A stretch of 64,000 nt of DNA from Rhodococcus sp. 14-2470-1b (GTDB lineage: Bacteria; Actinomycetota; Actinomycetes; Mycobacteriales; Mycobacteriaceae). The stretch is from assembly GCF_002259415.1 (NCBI RefSeq), contig NZ_NPFY01000035.1, positions 62,001-126,000 on the forward strand, in the 5' to 3' direction. Below, piece by piece: positions 9,358 through 18,690 of the stretch; within the stretch, counting starts at the first letter, position 1; every line of letters starts with the position of its first letter. Below the pieces are notes generated by a model that saw nothing but the letters and a program-made list of their open reading frames with translations, searched no databases and was not told where the DNA came from. A program made the position numbers and the translations under genes.

Positions 9358-10290
9358 ATGAAGCAGAGATCTGTCGGATCCAGTGGCCTGCGCGTATCCC
9401 GACTCGGTCTCGGAACTCTCGGCTGGGGTAGCGGAACGGACGGCGACGACGCCGCCGCGCAGCTGTCGGCATTCGCCGAGGCCGGTGGAACACTCGTCGA
9501 CTCGTCTCCGTCCTACGGCGAAGGCCGCGCGCAACGCGTACTCGCCGAGGTACTCGACGACGTCGTTCCCCGGCGCGAACTGATCGTGAGCAGCGCAGCG
9601 GGAGTAATCACCACCGGTGGGCGCTACCGCGTCGACTGCTCACGCCGATCGTTGCTCGACCAACTCGAGAACACGCTGCGCGAACTCGGCACCGAGTACC
9701 TGGACCTGTGGCAGGTCGGGGCTTGGGACGAACACACCCCCGTCGACGAGATCGCCTCGACCTTGGATTACGCGGTGACGAGCGGAAAGGTGCGGTACGT
9801 CGGCGCCCGCGGTTATCTCGGTTGGCAGTTGGCGACGGCGGCGGGCGCGGCCGGTGCAGGACGAATCGTCGCGACGCAGGCCGAGTACTCGCTGCTCGCA
9901 CGCGGGATCGAGGACGAACTTCTGCCCGCCGCGCAGCACCACGGTGTCGGCGTGCTGGCAGCAATTCCGCTTGCGGGAGGGGTGCTGACGGGAAAGTACA
10001 GCCACGGCACGCCTGCCGATTCGCGCGGCGCCGACGACGCCTATGCCGAGTCGATCGCCGGGTACTTGACCGACAGCGCCGCGAACGTCGTCGAAGCCGC
10101 AGTCACGGCTGCGAGCGGCTTGAAGACATCCCCGCTCACCGTGGCCCTCGCCTGGGCACGCGACAGGCCAGGGGTGGCGTCGGCGATCGTCGGTGCGCGT
10201 GATCTTGCGCAGCTCACCGGCATCCTGGTCGTCGAGGACCTGGAACTCCCCCGCGCAATCACGTCCGCACTCGACGACGTCAGCAGCTGA
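9358..10290 (+). CDS. Aldo/keto reductase family protein with degraded catalytic tetrad
   Basis: A 310-residue TIM-barrel AKR protein: N-terminal MKQRSVGSSGLRVSRLGLGT is typical. Of the Asp-Tyr-Lys-His tetrad, Asp48 and Tyr53 (VDSSPSYGEG) are present. The Lys expected in the usual TKxG segment is Ala80 (VSSAAG), and the His expected in LDLWQVHAW is Gly121 (LDLWQVGAW). The bases read cleanly at both sites, so these are not frameshift effects. It may have lost reductase activity, keeping NADP(H) or ligand binding. It starts divergently from uppP after 219 bases and ends just before the IdeR-type box of hmuT. No strong ribosome site is seen before ATG 9358; an upstream in-frame extension looks non-coding. 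Confidence 0.88.
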   Translation: MKQRSVGSSGLRVSRLGLGTLGWGSGTDGDDAAAQLSAFAEAGGTLVDSSPSYGEGRAQRVLAEVLDDVVPRRELIVSSAAGVITTGGRYRVDCSRRSLLDQLENTLRELGTEYLDLWQVGAWDEHTPVDEIASTLDYAVTSGKVRYVGARGYLGWQLATAAGAAGAGRIVATQAEYSLLARGIEDELLPAAQHHGVGVLAAIPLAGGVLTGKYSHGTPADSRGADDAYAESIAGYLTDSAANVVEAAVTAASGLKTSPLTVALAWARDRPGVASAIVGARDLAQLTGILVVEDLELPRAITSALDDVSS

Positions 10291-10291
10291 G

Positions 10292-10310
10292 TCAACTCAG
10301 GCTAACCTTG
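10292..10310 (+). promoter_or_regulatory. IdeR/DtxR-type iron box overlapping the hmuT promoter
   Basis: TCAACTCAGGCTAACCTTG matches the 19-bp iron-box consensus at about 13 positions, with a perfect right half-site GCTAACCT. It contains a possible -10 hexamer TAACCT (10303-10308), and the GTG of hmuT follows 7 bases later, so the transcript is probably leaderless. IdeR with Fe(II) bound here would block haem-uptake expression under iron sufficiency. Confidence 0.72.
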
Positions 10311-10315
10311 TCTGC

Positions 10316-11356
10316 GTGAACTTCTCGTCGACACCGCAACGATTTCTGCGTCGCTCGGCCGTGGGTGCTGTCGTGGCGGCTACCGTGTTCGCCTCGGTAG
10401 CGTGCTCCGGCCCCGACCAGCAGGCGGACTCCACAGCGGGTTCCATCGGTCCGCGTACCGCCGTGATCGCCGATCCCGATCCGGAACCCGTCGACGCCCA
10501 GCAGCAGCCGACTCTGCCGGTGACGGTCCGCGGTGTCGACGGAACCGACGTCACGATCACAGACGCCAGCCGCATCGTCGCAGCCGATCAATACGGAACG
10601 CTCACCACCACGGTCTATGCGCTCGGGCTCGGCGACAACCTCGTCGGTCGGGACACGTCCGCAGAGTTCCCGGCCGTCGCCGGTGTTGCCGATGTCACGC
10701 CGAACGGCCATTCGCTCAGCGCCGAATCCATCCTCGCGCTCGCCCCGACGGTAGTTCTCACCGATACCAGTGTCGGCCCACGCGGAGTGCAGGATCAGCT
10801 CCGTGCGGCCGGTATCCCCGTCGTCTTCTTCGATCCGACCCGAACGATGGACACGGTCGGGGACCAGATCGTGTCCGTGGCGAACGCTCTGGGGGTACCC
10901 GAGCGCGGCGCAGCCCTCGCACAGCGCACCGAGGCCGAAATCGCCGAGGCATCGTCGAGTGCACCCAGCGGCGGTGAGCCGGTGAAGATCGCGTTCCTCT
11001 ACATGCGCGGCCCGGCGATCAAGATGCTCGCCGGGCCCGGGTCAGGAGCCGACGCACTCATCGCCGGTCTCGGCGCGGAAGACGCAGGCACCGCATCGGG
11101 TCTGACCGAACAGTTCGTCCCGATCACCAGCGAAGCCCTCATCGCCGCCGCACCGGACGTCATCCTCATGATGTCCGGTGGACTCGACTCGATCGGCGGG
11201 ATCGACGGCCTCGCACAGGTACCCGGCATCGCACAGACACCGGCGGGGCAGGCCGAGCGCATCGTCGACATGGCCGACGGTGTCGTTCTCAGCTTCGGCC
11301 CCAACACCGGCAAAGTTCTGAGCGCGCTGGCCGAGGCCGTCTACGCGCCCGCTTGA
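10316..11356 (+). CDS. hmuT: Haem ABC transporter substrate-binding lipoprotein HmuT
   Basis: A 346-residue periplasmic-binding lipoprotein of the FepB/BtuF class. Signal peptide with lipobox ending ASVAC puts the lipidated Cys at residue 30. After a Pro/Asp-rich linker, the two lobes carry typical class III signatures such as YALGLGDNLVGR and LSAESILALAPTVVL. It would hand haem (or an iron chelate) to HmuU at the membrane. The start is GTG 10316, directly after the iron box. Its TGA overlaps the ATG of hmuU by one base. The haem assignment rests on similarity to corynebacterial HmuT and on the iron box; a siderophore ligand remains possible. Confidence 0.88.
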   Translation: MNFSSTPQRFLRRSAVGAVVAATVFASVACSGPDQQADSTAGSIGPRTAVIADPDPEPVDAQQQPTLPVTVRGVDGTDVTITDASRIVAADQYGTLTTTVYALGLGDNLVGRDTSAEFPAVAGVADVTPNGHSLSAESILALAPTVVLTDTSVGPRGVQDQLRAAGIPVVFFDPTRTMDTVGDQIVSVANALGVPERGAALAQRTEAEIAEASSSAPSGGEPVKIAFLYMRGPAIKMLAGPGSGADALIAGLGAEDAGTASGLTEQFVPITSEALIAAAPDVILMMSGGLDSIGGIDGLAQVPGIAQTPAGQAERIVDMADGVVLSFGPNTGKVLSALAEAVYAPA

Positions 11357-12423
11357 TGGACACATCGACTGCAGCCGCGCCGACACGCGCTCGGCTCCGT
11401 ACCACCGTCGTCTTCGCTGTCCTGGCGATCCTCGCCGTCGGACTCGCGGTGTATTCGGCGTGCGTCGGTCAGGTTCCGACGACGCCACTCGAAGTGGTGG
11501 GCAGCGTCCTGCATCGGATCGGCCTCGACGTCGGGCCCATGCCCGCCCACCCCAGCGGGGAAGTCACCCTGTGGCAGGTTCGCTTTCCCCGCATCGTTCT
11601 CGGTGCCGTCGTCGGAGCCTGCCTCGGCACGGCCGGTGCCCTGTTGCAGGGAGTGTTCGCCAATCCGCTCGCCGAACCAGGAGTGATCGGCGTGTCCTCG
11701 GGCGCAGCTGTCGGAGCGTCCTCGGTGTTCGTTCTCGGAGGAGCGTTCGCCGGGGTGTGGTCGGTCGCCACCGCCGCATTCCTCGGCGGGTTGATCACAA
11801 CGGTGCTCGTGTACGTGTTGGCCCGAGGCGGTGGCCGGACGGAGGTGGTCACGCTGATCCTCACCGGCGTTGCGATCAACGCGTTCGCCGGCGGACTCAT
11901 CGCGTTCTTCACGTTCGTCGCCTCACCCGCAGCGCGCGATCAGATCGTCTTCTGGCAACTCGGATCGCTCTCGGGCGCGACGTGGCAGGCCGTCGGCGTC
12001 GTGGCGCCGCTCGCCGTCGTCGGAATCGGAGCGTCCCTCGCCCTGTCACGACGACTGGACCTGCTCTCACTCGGTGAGAACGTCGCCCGGCACCTCGGCG
12101 TGAACGTGGAACGACTGCGACAGACCGCCATCGTCATCGTGGCCGTTCTGGTCGCCTCCGGGGTTGCGTTCACCGGAATCATTCTGTTCGTCGGCCTCGT
12201 CGTCCCACATCTGATGCGCATGCTGCTCGGTCCGGCCCATCGAACGCTGGTTCCGGCGAGCGCACTGTGCGGTGCCGTCGTTCTTCTCGCGTCGGATCTG
12301 CTCGCACGAACGCTCGTCGACAACGTGGACATGCCCCTCGGCATGATCACGTCACTGATCGGCGCACCGTTCTTCTTCTGGATGCTGCGTAGAACTCGCG
12401 CCAAGCAAGGCGGATGGGCATGA
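11356..12423 (+). CDS. hmuU: Haem ABC transporter permease HmuU (FecCD family)
   Basis: A 355-residue inner-membrane permease with about nine or ten transmembrane helices. FecCD hallmarks include [20 protein letters not shown] early on, [11 protein letters not shown], and near the C-terminus the coupling region [19 protein letters not shown], which contacts the ATPase. It forms the channel for ligand delivered by HmuT. The start codon is ATG 11356, sharing one base with the hmuT stop; the end overlaps hmuV by four bases, so the three genes form one translationally coupled operon. Confidence 0.92.
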   Translation: MDTSTAAAPTRARLRTTVVFAVLAILAVGLAVYSACVGQVPTTPLEVVGSVLHRIGLDVGPMPAHPSGEVTLWQVRFPRIVLGAVVGACLGTAGALLQGVFANPLAEPGVIGVSSGAAVGASSVFVLGGAFAGVWSVATAAFLGGLITTVLVYVLARGGGRTEVVTLILTGVAINAFAGGLIAFFTFVASPAARDQIVFWQLGSLSGATWQAVGVVAPLAVVGIGASLALSRRLDLLSLGENVARHLGVNVERLRQTAIVIVAVLVASGVAFTGIILFVGLVVPHLMRMLLGPAHRTLVPASALCGAVVLLASDLLARTLVDNVDMPLGMITSLIGAPFFFWMLRRTRAKQGGWA

Positions 12424-13274
12424 CACTGTTTCGACGGAACCGGGACCTTCCCGACGACGTGACGGCCGGAACCGTGACCATGAGCACCGCCGGAGTCACC
12501 GCCGTCCGTTCCGGTAGGGAAGTCCTCGGCGGCGTCGATATCGACGTCGTCGCCGGCGAAGTTCTGACACTGGTCGGGCCGAACGGCGCAGGCAAATCCA
12601 CACTGCTGGCCGTACTCACCGGCGAACTCCGACCTGTCGCCGGGTCGGTCGAACTGCACGGACGATCGCTCGCCCACTGGTCGGATCTCGACGCCGCGAG
12701 ACGCCGTGCGGTTCTCCCTCAGCAGCACACCGTCGGGTTCTCCTTCACCGCGCACCAGGTCGTCCGCATGGGCAGGGCACCGTGGACGGGCACGGACGAA
12801 GCAGAGAACGACGATGCCGCGGTCGCCCTCGCCATGAAGCACTGCGATGTTTCGGAATTCGCGGATCGCCCGTTCGCCGGTCTGTCCGGCGGCGAGCGCG
12901 CCCGTGTATCACTGGCGCGGGTGCTGGCGCAGAGAACCTCTACGCTGTTGCTCGACGAACCGACCGCCGCGTTGGACATCGGCCACCAGGAAACCGTCAT
13001 GTCCGTGGCACGTGACGGTGCTCGCCGCGGAGACGCAGTCGTCGTAGTCCTGCACGATCTCGCGCTGGCAGCCGCCTACTCCGACCGAATCGCGATCCTC
13101 GACCGCGGCGCCCTGGTCGCGGTCGGATCTCCGCGGTCGACTCTGAACGAGGAGCTTCTGACCCGCGTGTACGGCCACCGCGTGGAGGTGTTCGACCATC
13201 CGCGAACCGGCGGGCTGCTGGTGCTACCCGTCCGCGGCGATCGAGCGGAGGGTTCGCCGCGAGTTGGGAACTAG
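12420..13274 (+). CDS. hmuV: Haem ABC transporter ATP-binding protein HmuV
   Basis: A 284-residue ABC ATPase powering HmuTU. Walker [10 protein letters not shown] is at residues 53-61, the Q-loop follows at LPQQHTVGF, the signature is LSGGERAR, and Walker B is [11 protein letters not shown], followed by the switch His in LHDLA. I chose ATG 12420 over ATG 12414 because an AAGGCGG ribosome site lies six bases upstream and it gives an ATGA overlap with hmuU. The N-terminal 20 residues before the ABC fold are longer than usual. The gene ends 4 bases into a convergent small gene. Confidence 0.92.
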   Translation: MTLFRRNRDLPDDVTAGTVTMSTAGVTAVRSGREVLGGVDIDVVAGEVLTLVGPNGAGKSTLLAVLTGELRPVAGSVELHGRSLAHWSDLDAARRRAVLPQQHTVGFSFTAHQVVRMGRAPWTGTDEAENDDAAVALAMKHCDVSEFADRPFAGLSGGERARVSLARVLAQRTSTLLLDEPTAALDIGHQETVMSVARDGARRGDAVVVVLHDLALAAAYSDRIAILDRGALVAVGSPRSTLNEELLTRVYGHRVEVFDHPRTGGLLVLPVRGDRAEGSPRVGN

Positions 13275-13642
13275 ATGGACGCCATCACCGAACCGACTCG
13301 GCCCAGAAACGATCGGACGGCCGAGGATTCCTTTGCGTCCGCGCCGAGCGAATCGGCGGAACCGACCGCGTCTCTGACCGCCGCGACGATGCTTCGTTCG
13401 TCGGTCAGATCGATCTCGGTGACCGACTGCTCCGCGACTGCCGTCACGTCGGAGCGGTCCGGAACCGGCGACGGAAGATCCGCTCGATAAATCTCGAGGT
13501 ACAGCGTCCTCTTGTACACGCGAAACGCGAACGGCCTGTTGTCCTCGGTGCTGCCGAACCCACTCGCCTGAGCACCCGTGCTGACCTGCTCCACCTGGAA
13601 CGTCGCGACACCCACCGCGTCGCTGTCGTTTTCGGTCGCCAA
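13271..13642 (-). CDS. Small conserved protein of unknown function, Rv2137c-like by position
   Basis: A 123-residue cytosolic protein without recognisable motif. Its middle, [19 protein letters not shown], looks like a beta-rich core, and the acidic N-terminus and Ala/Asp/Ser-rich C-terminus look flexible. I chose TTG 13642 because GAGGAG stands five bases upstream; GTG 13648 is the alternative. In M. tuberculosis a small gene of unknown function occupies this spot between uppP and lppL, which supports a real gene. Upstream of the start, and probably upstream of its promoter, lies a 16-bp tandem repeat. Confidence 0.7.
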   Translation of the reverse strand: MATENDSDAVGVATFQVEQVSTGAQASGFGSTEDNRPFAFRVYKRTLYLEIYRADLPSPVPDRSDVTAVAEQSVTEIDLTDERSIVAAVRDAVGSADSLGADAKESSAVRSFLGRVGSVMASI

Positions 13643-13661
13643 CTCCACTCCTCGTATTTTC

Positions 13662-13741
13662 GACGGTCCTGGCTCTTGACGGTCCTGGGTCTCGACGGTC
13701 CTGGGTCTCGACGGTCCTGGGTCTCGACGGTCCTGGGTCTC
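13662..13741. repeat. 16-bp tandem repeat, five copies, between divergent genes
   Basis: The unit GACGGTCCTGGGTCTC is repeated exactly four times from 13678 to 13741, and a degenerate first copy starts at 13662 (CTCTT replaces the GTCTC end). It lies between the minus-strand small gene (start 13642) and the divergent lppL (start 13891). A period of 16 cannot be a coding repeat. It could hold a repeated protein-binding site or simply be slippage-prone DNA. Confidence 0.92.
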
Positions 13742-13890
13742 GACGGAACAGGGTGCCGAATCACGGTACCGCCGAGGTGTCCACGCTCGGTCACCGGAGG
13801 TCCGGCGAACACCGCTCATCGATCGTCAGGCAAGGTGAACGGGTGCACCGACGGTGCTGACAGCGCCCCGAGAGAAGGATTTGCGGATCG

Positions 13891-14919
13891 ATGAACGCTC
13901 GACACACCCCGTGGCATCTACTAGCCGCGGTCGCATCCGCATGTCTGCTGGTGGCCGGATGCTCGGACTCCGGGTCCGGCTCGTCGGACGAACCGGACGC
14001 GGTCGACCTCGAACCCCTCACCGGCATAACGTCGCCCGAAACGTCGACTCCCCCGAGCGGTTCGGTCGTTCTTTCCCCCTCCGGACTGCATTCCACCACA
14101 TTCGAACCGGCGACGCGCAGCATCGTCGCGCTCGACGATGCGCGCACCGCTCTGACGGTCTTCGATGCCGACGAAGCAGCCGTCCCGCCGCGGTCGGTTC
14201 CGCTTCCCGGTGAGGCGGCCGATGTGGTCCCCGGTTCCGACGGCATCGTGCTTGCCCCCATGAACGGCGGCCTCGCCGCGATCGATCTCCGCAGCTCGGA
14301 GATTCGAAACGTGGACATCGGCAGCAACCTTCTCAGCGCAGCCACTCTCTCGGACGGCACCGTCGTCGCGGGCGACGACAGTGGCAGTATTCATATCGTC
14401 GACTTCGACGCGAACCGATCACAGTCCATCGGTGGCCTCACATCGGTCGACGCGCTTGCCTCCACCGAGCACGGGTTGGCCGCTCTGGACCGTCACCAGA
14501 CCTCGTTGACCGAGGTGGACGTCGACGACCGATCCCTCGGCCTCGCCCTCAGAGCGGGCACCGGCGCAGCTCACCTCGATACCGACGAGTACGGACGGAT
14601 TCTCGTCACGGATGCCGCAGGCGGAGAACTGCTGGTGTACTCGTCCGACGATCTTCTGCTTCGTCAGCGTTTTCCGGTCGGTGCGCAGCCGTGGGCCGTC
14701 GCCTACGATGACAAGTCCGACACGGTGTGGGTGACCACTCCAGCGGACAACGAGGTGGTCGGTTACACGTTGGACACAGGAATTCCCGTCGAGTCGCACA
14801 GGTTCTCCACGGTGAGACAACCGGACTCCATCACGGTCGACCCGCAAACGGGCGATCTCTACGTGGGGTCCGCTACCGGAGAAGGTCTGCAGCGAATCGA
14901 CACCGCCGAACAGGGCTGA
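13891..14919 (+). CDS. lppL: Beta-propeller-like lipoprotein LppL
   Basis: A 342-residue secreted lipoprotein. The signal peptide ends in the lipobox LLVAGC with Cys24 as the lipid anchor, followed by a Ser/Gly/Asp linker. The rest repeats strand-rich blades with motifs such as GRILVTDAAGGELLVYS and DDKSDTVWVTTPADNEVVGY, like seven-bladed (NHL/YVTN) propellers. It would be anchored on the outer face of the cytoplasmic membrane. Position between the Rv2137c-like gene and pyrD matches lppL (Rv2138). Ligand or partner is unknown. A purine-rich AGAGAAGGA site precedes ATG 13891 at usable distance. Confidence 0.87.
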   Translation: MNARHTPWHLLAAVASACLLVAGCSDSGSGSSDEPDAVDLEPLTGITSPETSTPPSGSVVLSPSGLHSTTFEPATRSIVALDDARTALTVFDADEAAVPPRSVPLPGEAADVVPGSDGIVLAPMNGGLAAIDLRSSEIRNVDIGSNLLSAATLSDGTVVAGDDSGSIHIVDFDANRSQSIGGLTSVDALASTEHGLAALDRHQTSLTEVDVDDRSLGLALRAGTGAAHLDTDEYGRILVTDAAGGELLVYSSDDLLLRQRFPVGAQPWAVAYDDKSDTVWVTTPADNEVVGYTLDTGIPVESHRFSTVRQPDSITVDPQTGDLYVGSATGEGLQRIDTAEQG

Positions 14920-14976
14920 GCCTGTAAAACGCTCACGGCGGGTCGACGGCGCACGGCACGTAGAAGGGCGCAGCGT

Positions 14977-15222
14977 TTGAAGAACAACAGCACACGCAGC
15001 AGAATGCCTGCGGAGTGGGAGTCCGGGTCCGACGACTGGGAGTACATTCCGTTGCGTCTGCCGCCTGATGTCACACGGGTGACCGCATCCATGAGACTGG
15101 CGATCCAAGCCGAGTTCGGCGGCTGGGAACTCTCCCGTGTGCGCCTGTACACCGACGGCAGCCGCAAGGTACTGCTCAAACGTAAGAAAACTGCACACCA
15201 CATCCCGGACCCGGGAATCTAG
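14977..15222 (+). CDS. DUF5703 family small protein
   Basis: An 81-residue actinobacterial protein of unknown function. The family core is clear: SDDWEYIPLRLPPDV, then IQAEFGGWELSRVRLYTDGSRKV and a basic tail. I used TTG 14977 because AGAAGGG stands about eight bases upstream; ATG 15004 (MPAEWESG) is the alternative. It sits between lppL and pyrD, with a 15-base gap to pyrD, so it is likely co-transcribed. Small, basic at the end and probably cytosolic; no catalytic motif is visible. Confidence 0.87.
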   Translation: MKNNSTRSRMPAEWESGSDDWEYIPLRLPPDVTRVTASMRLAIQAEFGGWELSRVRLYTDGSRKVLLKRKKTAHHIPDPGI

Positions 15223-15237
15223 GTCGAAAGAAGGCTC

Positions 15238-16305
15238 GTGTACCGCGCTCTGCTTCGCTTGATGTTCCTTGTCTCCCCGGAACGCATTCACCATCTCGCG
15301 TTCTTCGCGATGCGCGCAGCAACGGCGTGGTCACCGATCCGCGCGCTCGTGGCGAAGGTCCTCGTCGTGAACGATCCCGCCCTGAAGAGCACCGCGTTCG
15401 GCGTCGACTTCGCAACTCCACTCGGACTTGCCGCAGGTTTCGACAAGAACGCCGACGGAGTCGACGTGTGGGGTCCGCTCGGATTCGGCTTCGCCGAGAT
15501 CGGCACGGTGACCGCACAGGGACAACCGGGCAACCCGCAGCCACGACTGTTCAGGCTGCCCGCCGACCGCGCACTGATCAACCGCATGGGCTTCAACAAC
15601 CACGGCGCCGGCCACGCGGCGAACGCTCTGCGTCATCGCCGTGGGGGCATTCCCATCGGGGCGAACATCGGCAAGACGAAGGTGACTCCCGCGTCCGAAG
15701 CCGCAGCGGACTACACCGCCAGTGCGACTCTCCTCGGGCCACTCGCGGACTTCGTCGTGGTGAACGTCAGTTCCCCCAACACTCCAGGTCTTCGCGACCT
15801 TCAAGCAGTGGAATCGTTGCGTCCGATCCTGTCGGCCGTCCAAGCGGTCGTATCGGTACCGGTGCTGGTCAAGATCGCACCGGACCTTCTCGACGAGGAC
15901 ATCGACGCGGTCGCCGACCTCGCCGTCGAACTCGGTCTCGACGGAATCGTGGCTACCAACACGACGATCGGCCGCTCCGGGTTGCGGACGCCGGCCGACG
16001 CGGTGGACACCATCGGGGCCGGCGGACTGTCCGGTGCACCACTGGCCGATCGGTCCTTGGATGTCCTCAGGAAGCTGTACACCCGTGTCGGAGGATCCAT
16101 CGCACTGGTATCGGTCGGAGGAATCGAGACACCCGATCAGGCATGGGAACGCATCACGGCCGGCGCGTCACTGGTTCAGGGCTATACCGGTTTCATCTAT
16201 GGCGGGCCGTTCTGGATGCGGTCGATCAACCGAGGGATCGCGAAGCGACTCCGTGCCGAAGGATTCGACACTCTCGCCGACGCGGTGGGCTCTGCACACA
16301 GATAA
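15238..16305 (+). CDS. pyrD: Quinone-dependent dihydroorotate dehydrogenase PyrD (class 2)
   Basis: PyrD oxidises dihydroorotate to orotate in pyrimidine synthesis, passing electrons through FMN to menaquinone at the membrane. The 355-residue protein has the class 2 N-terminal amphipathic helical segment ([17 protein letters not shown]), substrate loop [14 protein letters not shown], and the catalytic serine region [17 protein letters not shown]-binding signatures follow in [16 protein letters not shown] 15238 has a GAAAGAAGG ribosome site just upstream. The stop codon overlaps a 17-bp direct repeat, and a strong hairpin terminator follows. The locus matches Rv2139. Confidence 0.96.
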   Translation: MYRALLRLMFLVSPERIHHLAFFAMRAATAWSPIRALVAKVLVVNDPALKSTAFGVDFATPLGLAAGFDKNADGVDVWGPLGFGFAEIGTVTAQGQPGNPQPRLFRLPADRALINRMGFNNHGAGHAANALRHRRGGIPIGANIGKTKVTPASEAAADYTASATLLGPLADFVVVNVSSPNTPGLRDLQAVESLRPILSAVQAVVSVPVLVKIAPDLLDEDIDAVADLAVELGLDGIVATNTTIGRSGLRTPADAVDTIGAGGLSGAPLADRSLDVLRKLYTRVGGSIALVSVGGIETPDQAWERITAGASLVQGYTGFIYGGPFWMRSINRGIAKRLRAEGFDTLADAVGSAHR

Positions 16306-16345
16306 ATCCGGACATCTGCCAAATCCGAACATCTGCGAAATCGGA
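16304..16345. repeat. 17-bp direct repeat starting on the pyrD stop codon
   Basis: The unit AAATCCGGACATCTGCC (16304-16320) is repeated with two changes at 16321-16337, and a third fragment AAATCGGA follows. The first unit begins at the second base of the pyrD TAA. One of several stop-codon-adjacent tandem duplications in this window. Confidence 0.85.
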
Positions 16346-16359
16346 CGACGGCACTGGGA

Positions 16360-16405
16360 ACTGCGCCCGTTCCGCCCGCACCACAGCGGGCGGAACGGGC
16401 GCAGT
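16360..16405. terminator. Bidirectional hairpin terminator between pyrD and the PEBP-like gene
   Basis: A perfect 20-bp inverted repeat with a 6-base loop (arms 16360-16379 and 16386-16405; arm core CGCCCGTTCCGCCCGC) lies between two converging genes. There is no T-run, which is usual for actinobacterial terminators. Confidence 0.88.
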
Positions 16406-16412
16406 CGTACGC

Positions 16413-16940
16413 TCAGGCTTCGTAGGTCGCGGTCAGCAGTGCCCTGCCGATCGCATGTGAGAACAGGTTGAATCCTAGGTAGGCCGGCGTCGCTGTCTCG
16501 TCGACCTCCAGTCTTTCCACATCGACGGCGTGCACCGCGAAGATGTAGCGGTGAGGTCCGTGACCGGCGGGGGGTGCAGCGCCGATGTAGCGGAACAGCC
16601 CCGCGTCGTTCTTCAGCGTCAGCGCTGTACTCGGGATGCCGGTGCCGCCGTCATCTCCTGCACCGGACACGAGCGACGTCGTCGATACCGGGATGTTCGC
16701 CACTGCCCAATGCCAGAATCCGGAGGCGGTGGGCGCGTCCGGGTCGTAGGCGGTGACGACGAAGCTCTTGGTCTCGTCGGGGAATCCGGACCACGACAAC
16801 TGAGGTGAATTGTCGTGGCCGCCTGCACCCATGATGCCGCTGACCTGCTGCGTCGCCAAAGTTCCACCATCGGTGACGTCTTCTGACGTCAGCTCGAACG
16901 TGGCAAGCGACGGGAGTGATGCATAGGGGTCGTACGTCAC
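16413..16940 (-). CDS. YbhB/YbcL family PEBP-like protein
   Basis: A 175-residue member of the phosphatidylethanolamine-binding / Raf-kinase-inhibitor fold. Ligand-pocket motifs are intact: [15 protein letters not shown] near the first third and [13 protein letters not shown] in the second half. No signal peptide, so probably cytosolic. The mycobacterial homologue at this position is Rv2140c (TB18.6). The ligand in this organism is unknown; lipid or small anionic molecules are typical. It follows the M20 peptidase gene by 28 bases on the same strand and probably shares its transcript. Confidence 0.93.
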   Translation of the reverse strand: MTYDPYASLPSLATFELTSEDVTDGGTLATQQVSGIMGAGGHDNSPQLSWSGFPDETKSFVVTAYDPDAPTASGFWHWAVANIPVSTTSLVSGAGDDGGTGIPSTALTLKNDAGLFRYIGAAPPAGHGPHRYIFAVHAVDVERLEVDETATPAYLGFNLFSHAIGRALLTATYEA

Positions 16941-16968
16941 GTGATCAGCCCTCTCGATGTATTTCTTT

Positions 16969-18330
16969 TCAGCTGTGGAGCAAGAAGTGTTCCAATACCT
17001 GTGTACCGAACTCGAGCGAACTGACGGGTACCCGCTCGTCCACGCCGTGGAAAAGTGCCGCGAAATCCAGTTCGGGTGGCAGTTTCAGCGGTGCGAAACC
17101 GAAGCACCTGATACCCAGCTTTGCGAACGCTTTCGCATCGGTGCCACCGGACAGCATGTAGGGGACGGTTCGACCGTTCTCGTCGTGGGCAAGCACGGCA
17201 TCGTTCATCGCGTCGACGAGGTGCCCGTCGAACGTCGTCTCGTAGGAGTCGAGTTTGGTCACCCATTCCCGCTCGACGTTGGGCCCGATCAGCTCGTCGA
17301 CCTCGCGTTCGAACTCGGCCTGCCTGCCGGGAACGACACGGCAGTCGACCATGGCTTCTGCGGTCTGGGGGATGACGTTGGCCTTGTAACCGGCCTTCAG
17401 CATCGTCGGGTTGGCGGTGTCCCGAAGCGTGGCACCGACGATCCGCGCGATGCTTCCGAGCTTCTGTAGCGTGCCGTCGAGGTCGGGCGAGGTCGGGTCG
17501 AAGTCGAGCCCCGTTTCCTCGGCTACCGCGGACAGGAACTCCGCGACGGAGTCGGAGATGACCAGCGGAAAGGTGTGGTTGCCCAACTTCGCGACCGCTT
17601 CCGCGAGGTAGGTGACGGCGTTCTCGTCGTGCAGGAACGATCCGTGGCCGGCGCGAGCTTTGGCGGTCAGCTTCATCCACCCGAGACCTTTCTCCGCCGT
17701 CTCGACCATGTAGAGCCGCTTCTCGGTGCCGTCCGGTCTGGCGACGGTCAGAGAGAACCCTCCTACCTCGCCGACGGCTTCGGTGACGCCTTCGAACAGG
17801 TCGGGACGATGCTCGACGAGCCACTGCGAACCCCACCGTCCGCCGTTCTCCTCGTCGGCGAGAAACGCGAACATGATGTTGCGCGGTGGCACCGTGCCGT
17901 TGGATTTGAACTGCCGTGCCAACGCGAGCGCCATACCGACCATGTCCTTCATGTCCACGGCACCGCGGCCCCAGACGTATCCGTCCTCGACGGCGCCGGA
18001 GAACGGATGAACGCTCCAGTCGGCCGGTTCGGCCGGAACGACGTCGAGGTGACCATGAATCAGCAACGTCCCTCTGCTGGGGTCCGCGCCCGGCAGCGTC
18101 GCGAAGACGTTGCCGCGACCGGGTGCGCCGGACTCGACGTATTCGGTGTCGTATCCCACTTCCTGAAGCTTGTGCGCAACCCACTCGGCGCACTCCTTCT
18201 CGCCCTTGGTCGTCGCGAGTTCCCCGGTGTTCGACGTGTCGAATCTGATCAGCGAACTGACGAGATCCACGACCTCGTCGAGCGCGGTGGTGTGTACGGG
18301 ACTGGCAGGTGAATTATCGGAAGAAGACAC
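16969..18330 (-). CDS. M20 family metallopeptidase (M20/M25/M40)
   Basis: A 453-residue di-zinc hydrolase. Metal-binding and catalytic motifs appear in order: [12 protein letters not shown] (His and catalytic Asp near residues 100-105), [11 protein letters not shown] (bridging Asp), FLADEENGG (general base Glu with metal Glu), and a C-terminal His region near [12 protein letters not shown]. The dimerisation domain lies between about 200 and 330. It likely cleaves dipeptides or acylated amino acids in the cytosol; specificity cannot be told from sequence. Location next to the PEBP-like gene matches Rv2141c. This is the last gene of the first mycobacterial syntenic block. Confidence 0.92.
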   Translation of the reverse strand: MSSSDNSPASPVHTTALDEVVDLVSSLIRFDTSNTGELATTKGEKECAEWVAHKLQEVGYDTEYVESGAPGRGNVFATLPGADPSRGTLLIHGHLDVVPAEPADWSVHPFSGAVEDGYVWGRGAVDMKDMVGMALALARQFKSNGTVPPRNIMFAFLADEENGGRWGSQWLVEHRPDLFEGVTEAVGEVGGFSLTVARPDGTEKRLYMVETAEKGLGWMKLTAKARAGHGSFLHDENAVTYLAEAVAKLGNHTFPLVISDSVAEFLSAVAEETGLDFDPTSPDLDGTLQKLGSIARIVGATLRDTANPTMLKAGYKANVIPQTAEAMVDCRVVPGRQAEFEREVDELIGPNVEREWVTKLDSYETTFDGHLVDAMNDAVLAHDENGRTVPYMLSGGTDAKAFAKLGIRCFGFAPLKLPPELDFAALFHGVDERVPVSSLEFGTQVLEHFLLHS

Positions 18331-18381
18331 ATCACTTTCCTACCACCAGTCTTCGGGCGTCGGGCGAACTGACGTGCGGAT

Positions 18382-18409
18382 TTGGGCGATCGGGCACCCT
18401 TGCTATATC
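18382..18409 (+). promoter_or_regulatory. Candidate promoter for tRNA-Leu
   Basis: TTGGGC (18382-18387) and TATATC (18404-18409) are spaced 16 bases apart and lie about 60 bases before the mature tRNA. No other gene is near enough on this strand to use it. Motif quality is moderate. Confidence 0.4.
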
Positions 18410-18469
18410 TTTGTCGAGCACGCAGCGAGCGGGTGTGCGAACAACTGAACAACATCTGAAGAACATCTG

Positions 18470-18558
18470 GTCCGAGTGGCGGAATGGCAGACGCGCTAGC
18501 TTGAGGTGCTAGTGTCCTATTAACGGACGTGGGGGTTCAAGTCCCCCCTCGGACACCA
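18470..18558 (+). tRNA. tRNA-Leu (anticodon GAG)
   Basis: The acceptor arms GTCCGAG and CTCGGAC pair perfectly. The anticodon stem CTAGC/GCTAG closes the loop TTGAGGT, giving anticodon GAG. A long variable arm (GTCC...GGAC) marks a class II tRNA, and the T arm is GGGGG-TTCAAGT-CCCCC. Discriminator A at 18555 is followed by an encoded CCA (18556-18558). It decodes CUC and CUU. Confidence 0.97.
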
Positions 18559-18596
18559 GGGATCGAGAAGATCCGAGATTTCTGAGTTGAGACAGA

Positions 18597-18637
18597 CGAC
18601 ATAGACCCCGATTCCAGCGGAATCGGGGTCTATGTCG
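18597..18637 (+). terminator. Hairpin terminator after tRNA-Leu
   Basis: A perfect 19-bp stem (18597-18615 with 18619-18637, core ATAGACCCCGATTCC) and a 3-base loop follow the tRNA by 38 bases, just before the SDR gene's ribosome site. No other plus-strand gene ends here, so it terminates the tRNA. Confidence 0.88.
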
Positions 18638-18690
18638 TTGTGTGGGCCTGCGTTGACGACGGTGCGGGCGCAGTGCGAAAGGACAAACCG

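Noticed and set aside
18470-18558. tRNA-Leu as a phage or element attachment site
   Set aside because: No integrase is nearby and I saw no second copy of the tRNA 3' end in the window.
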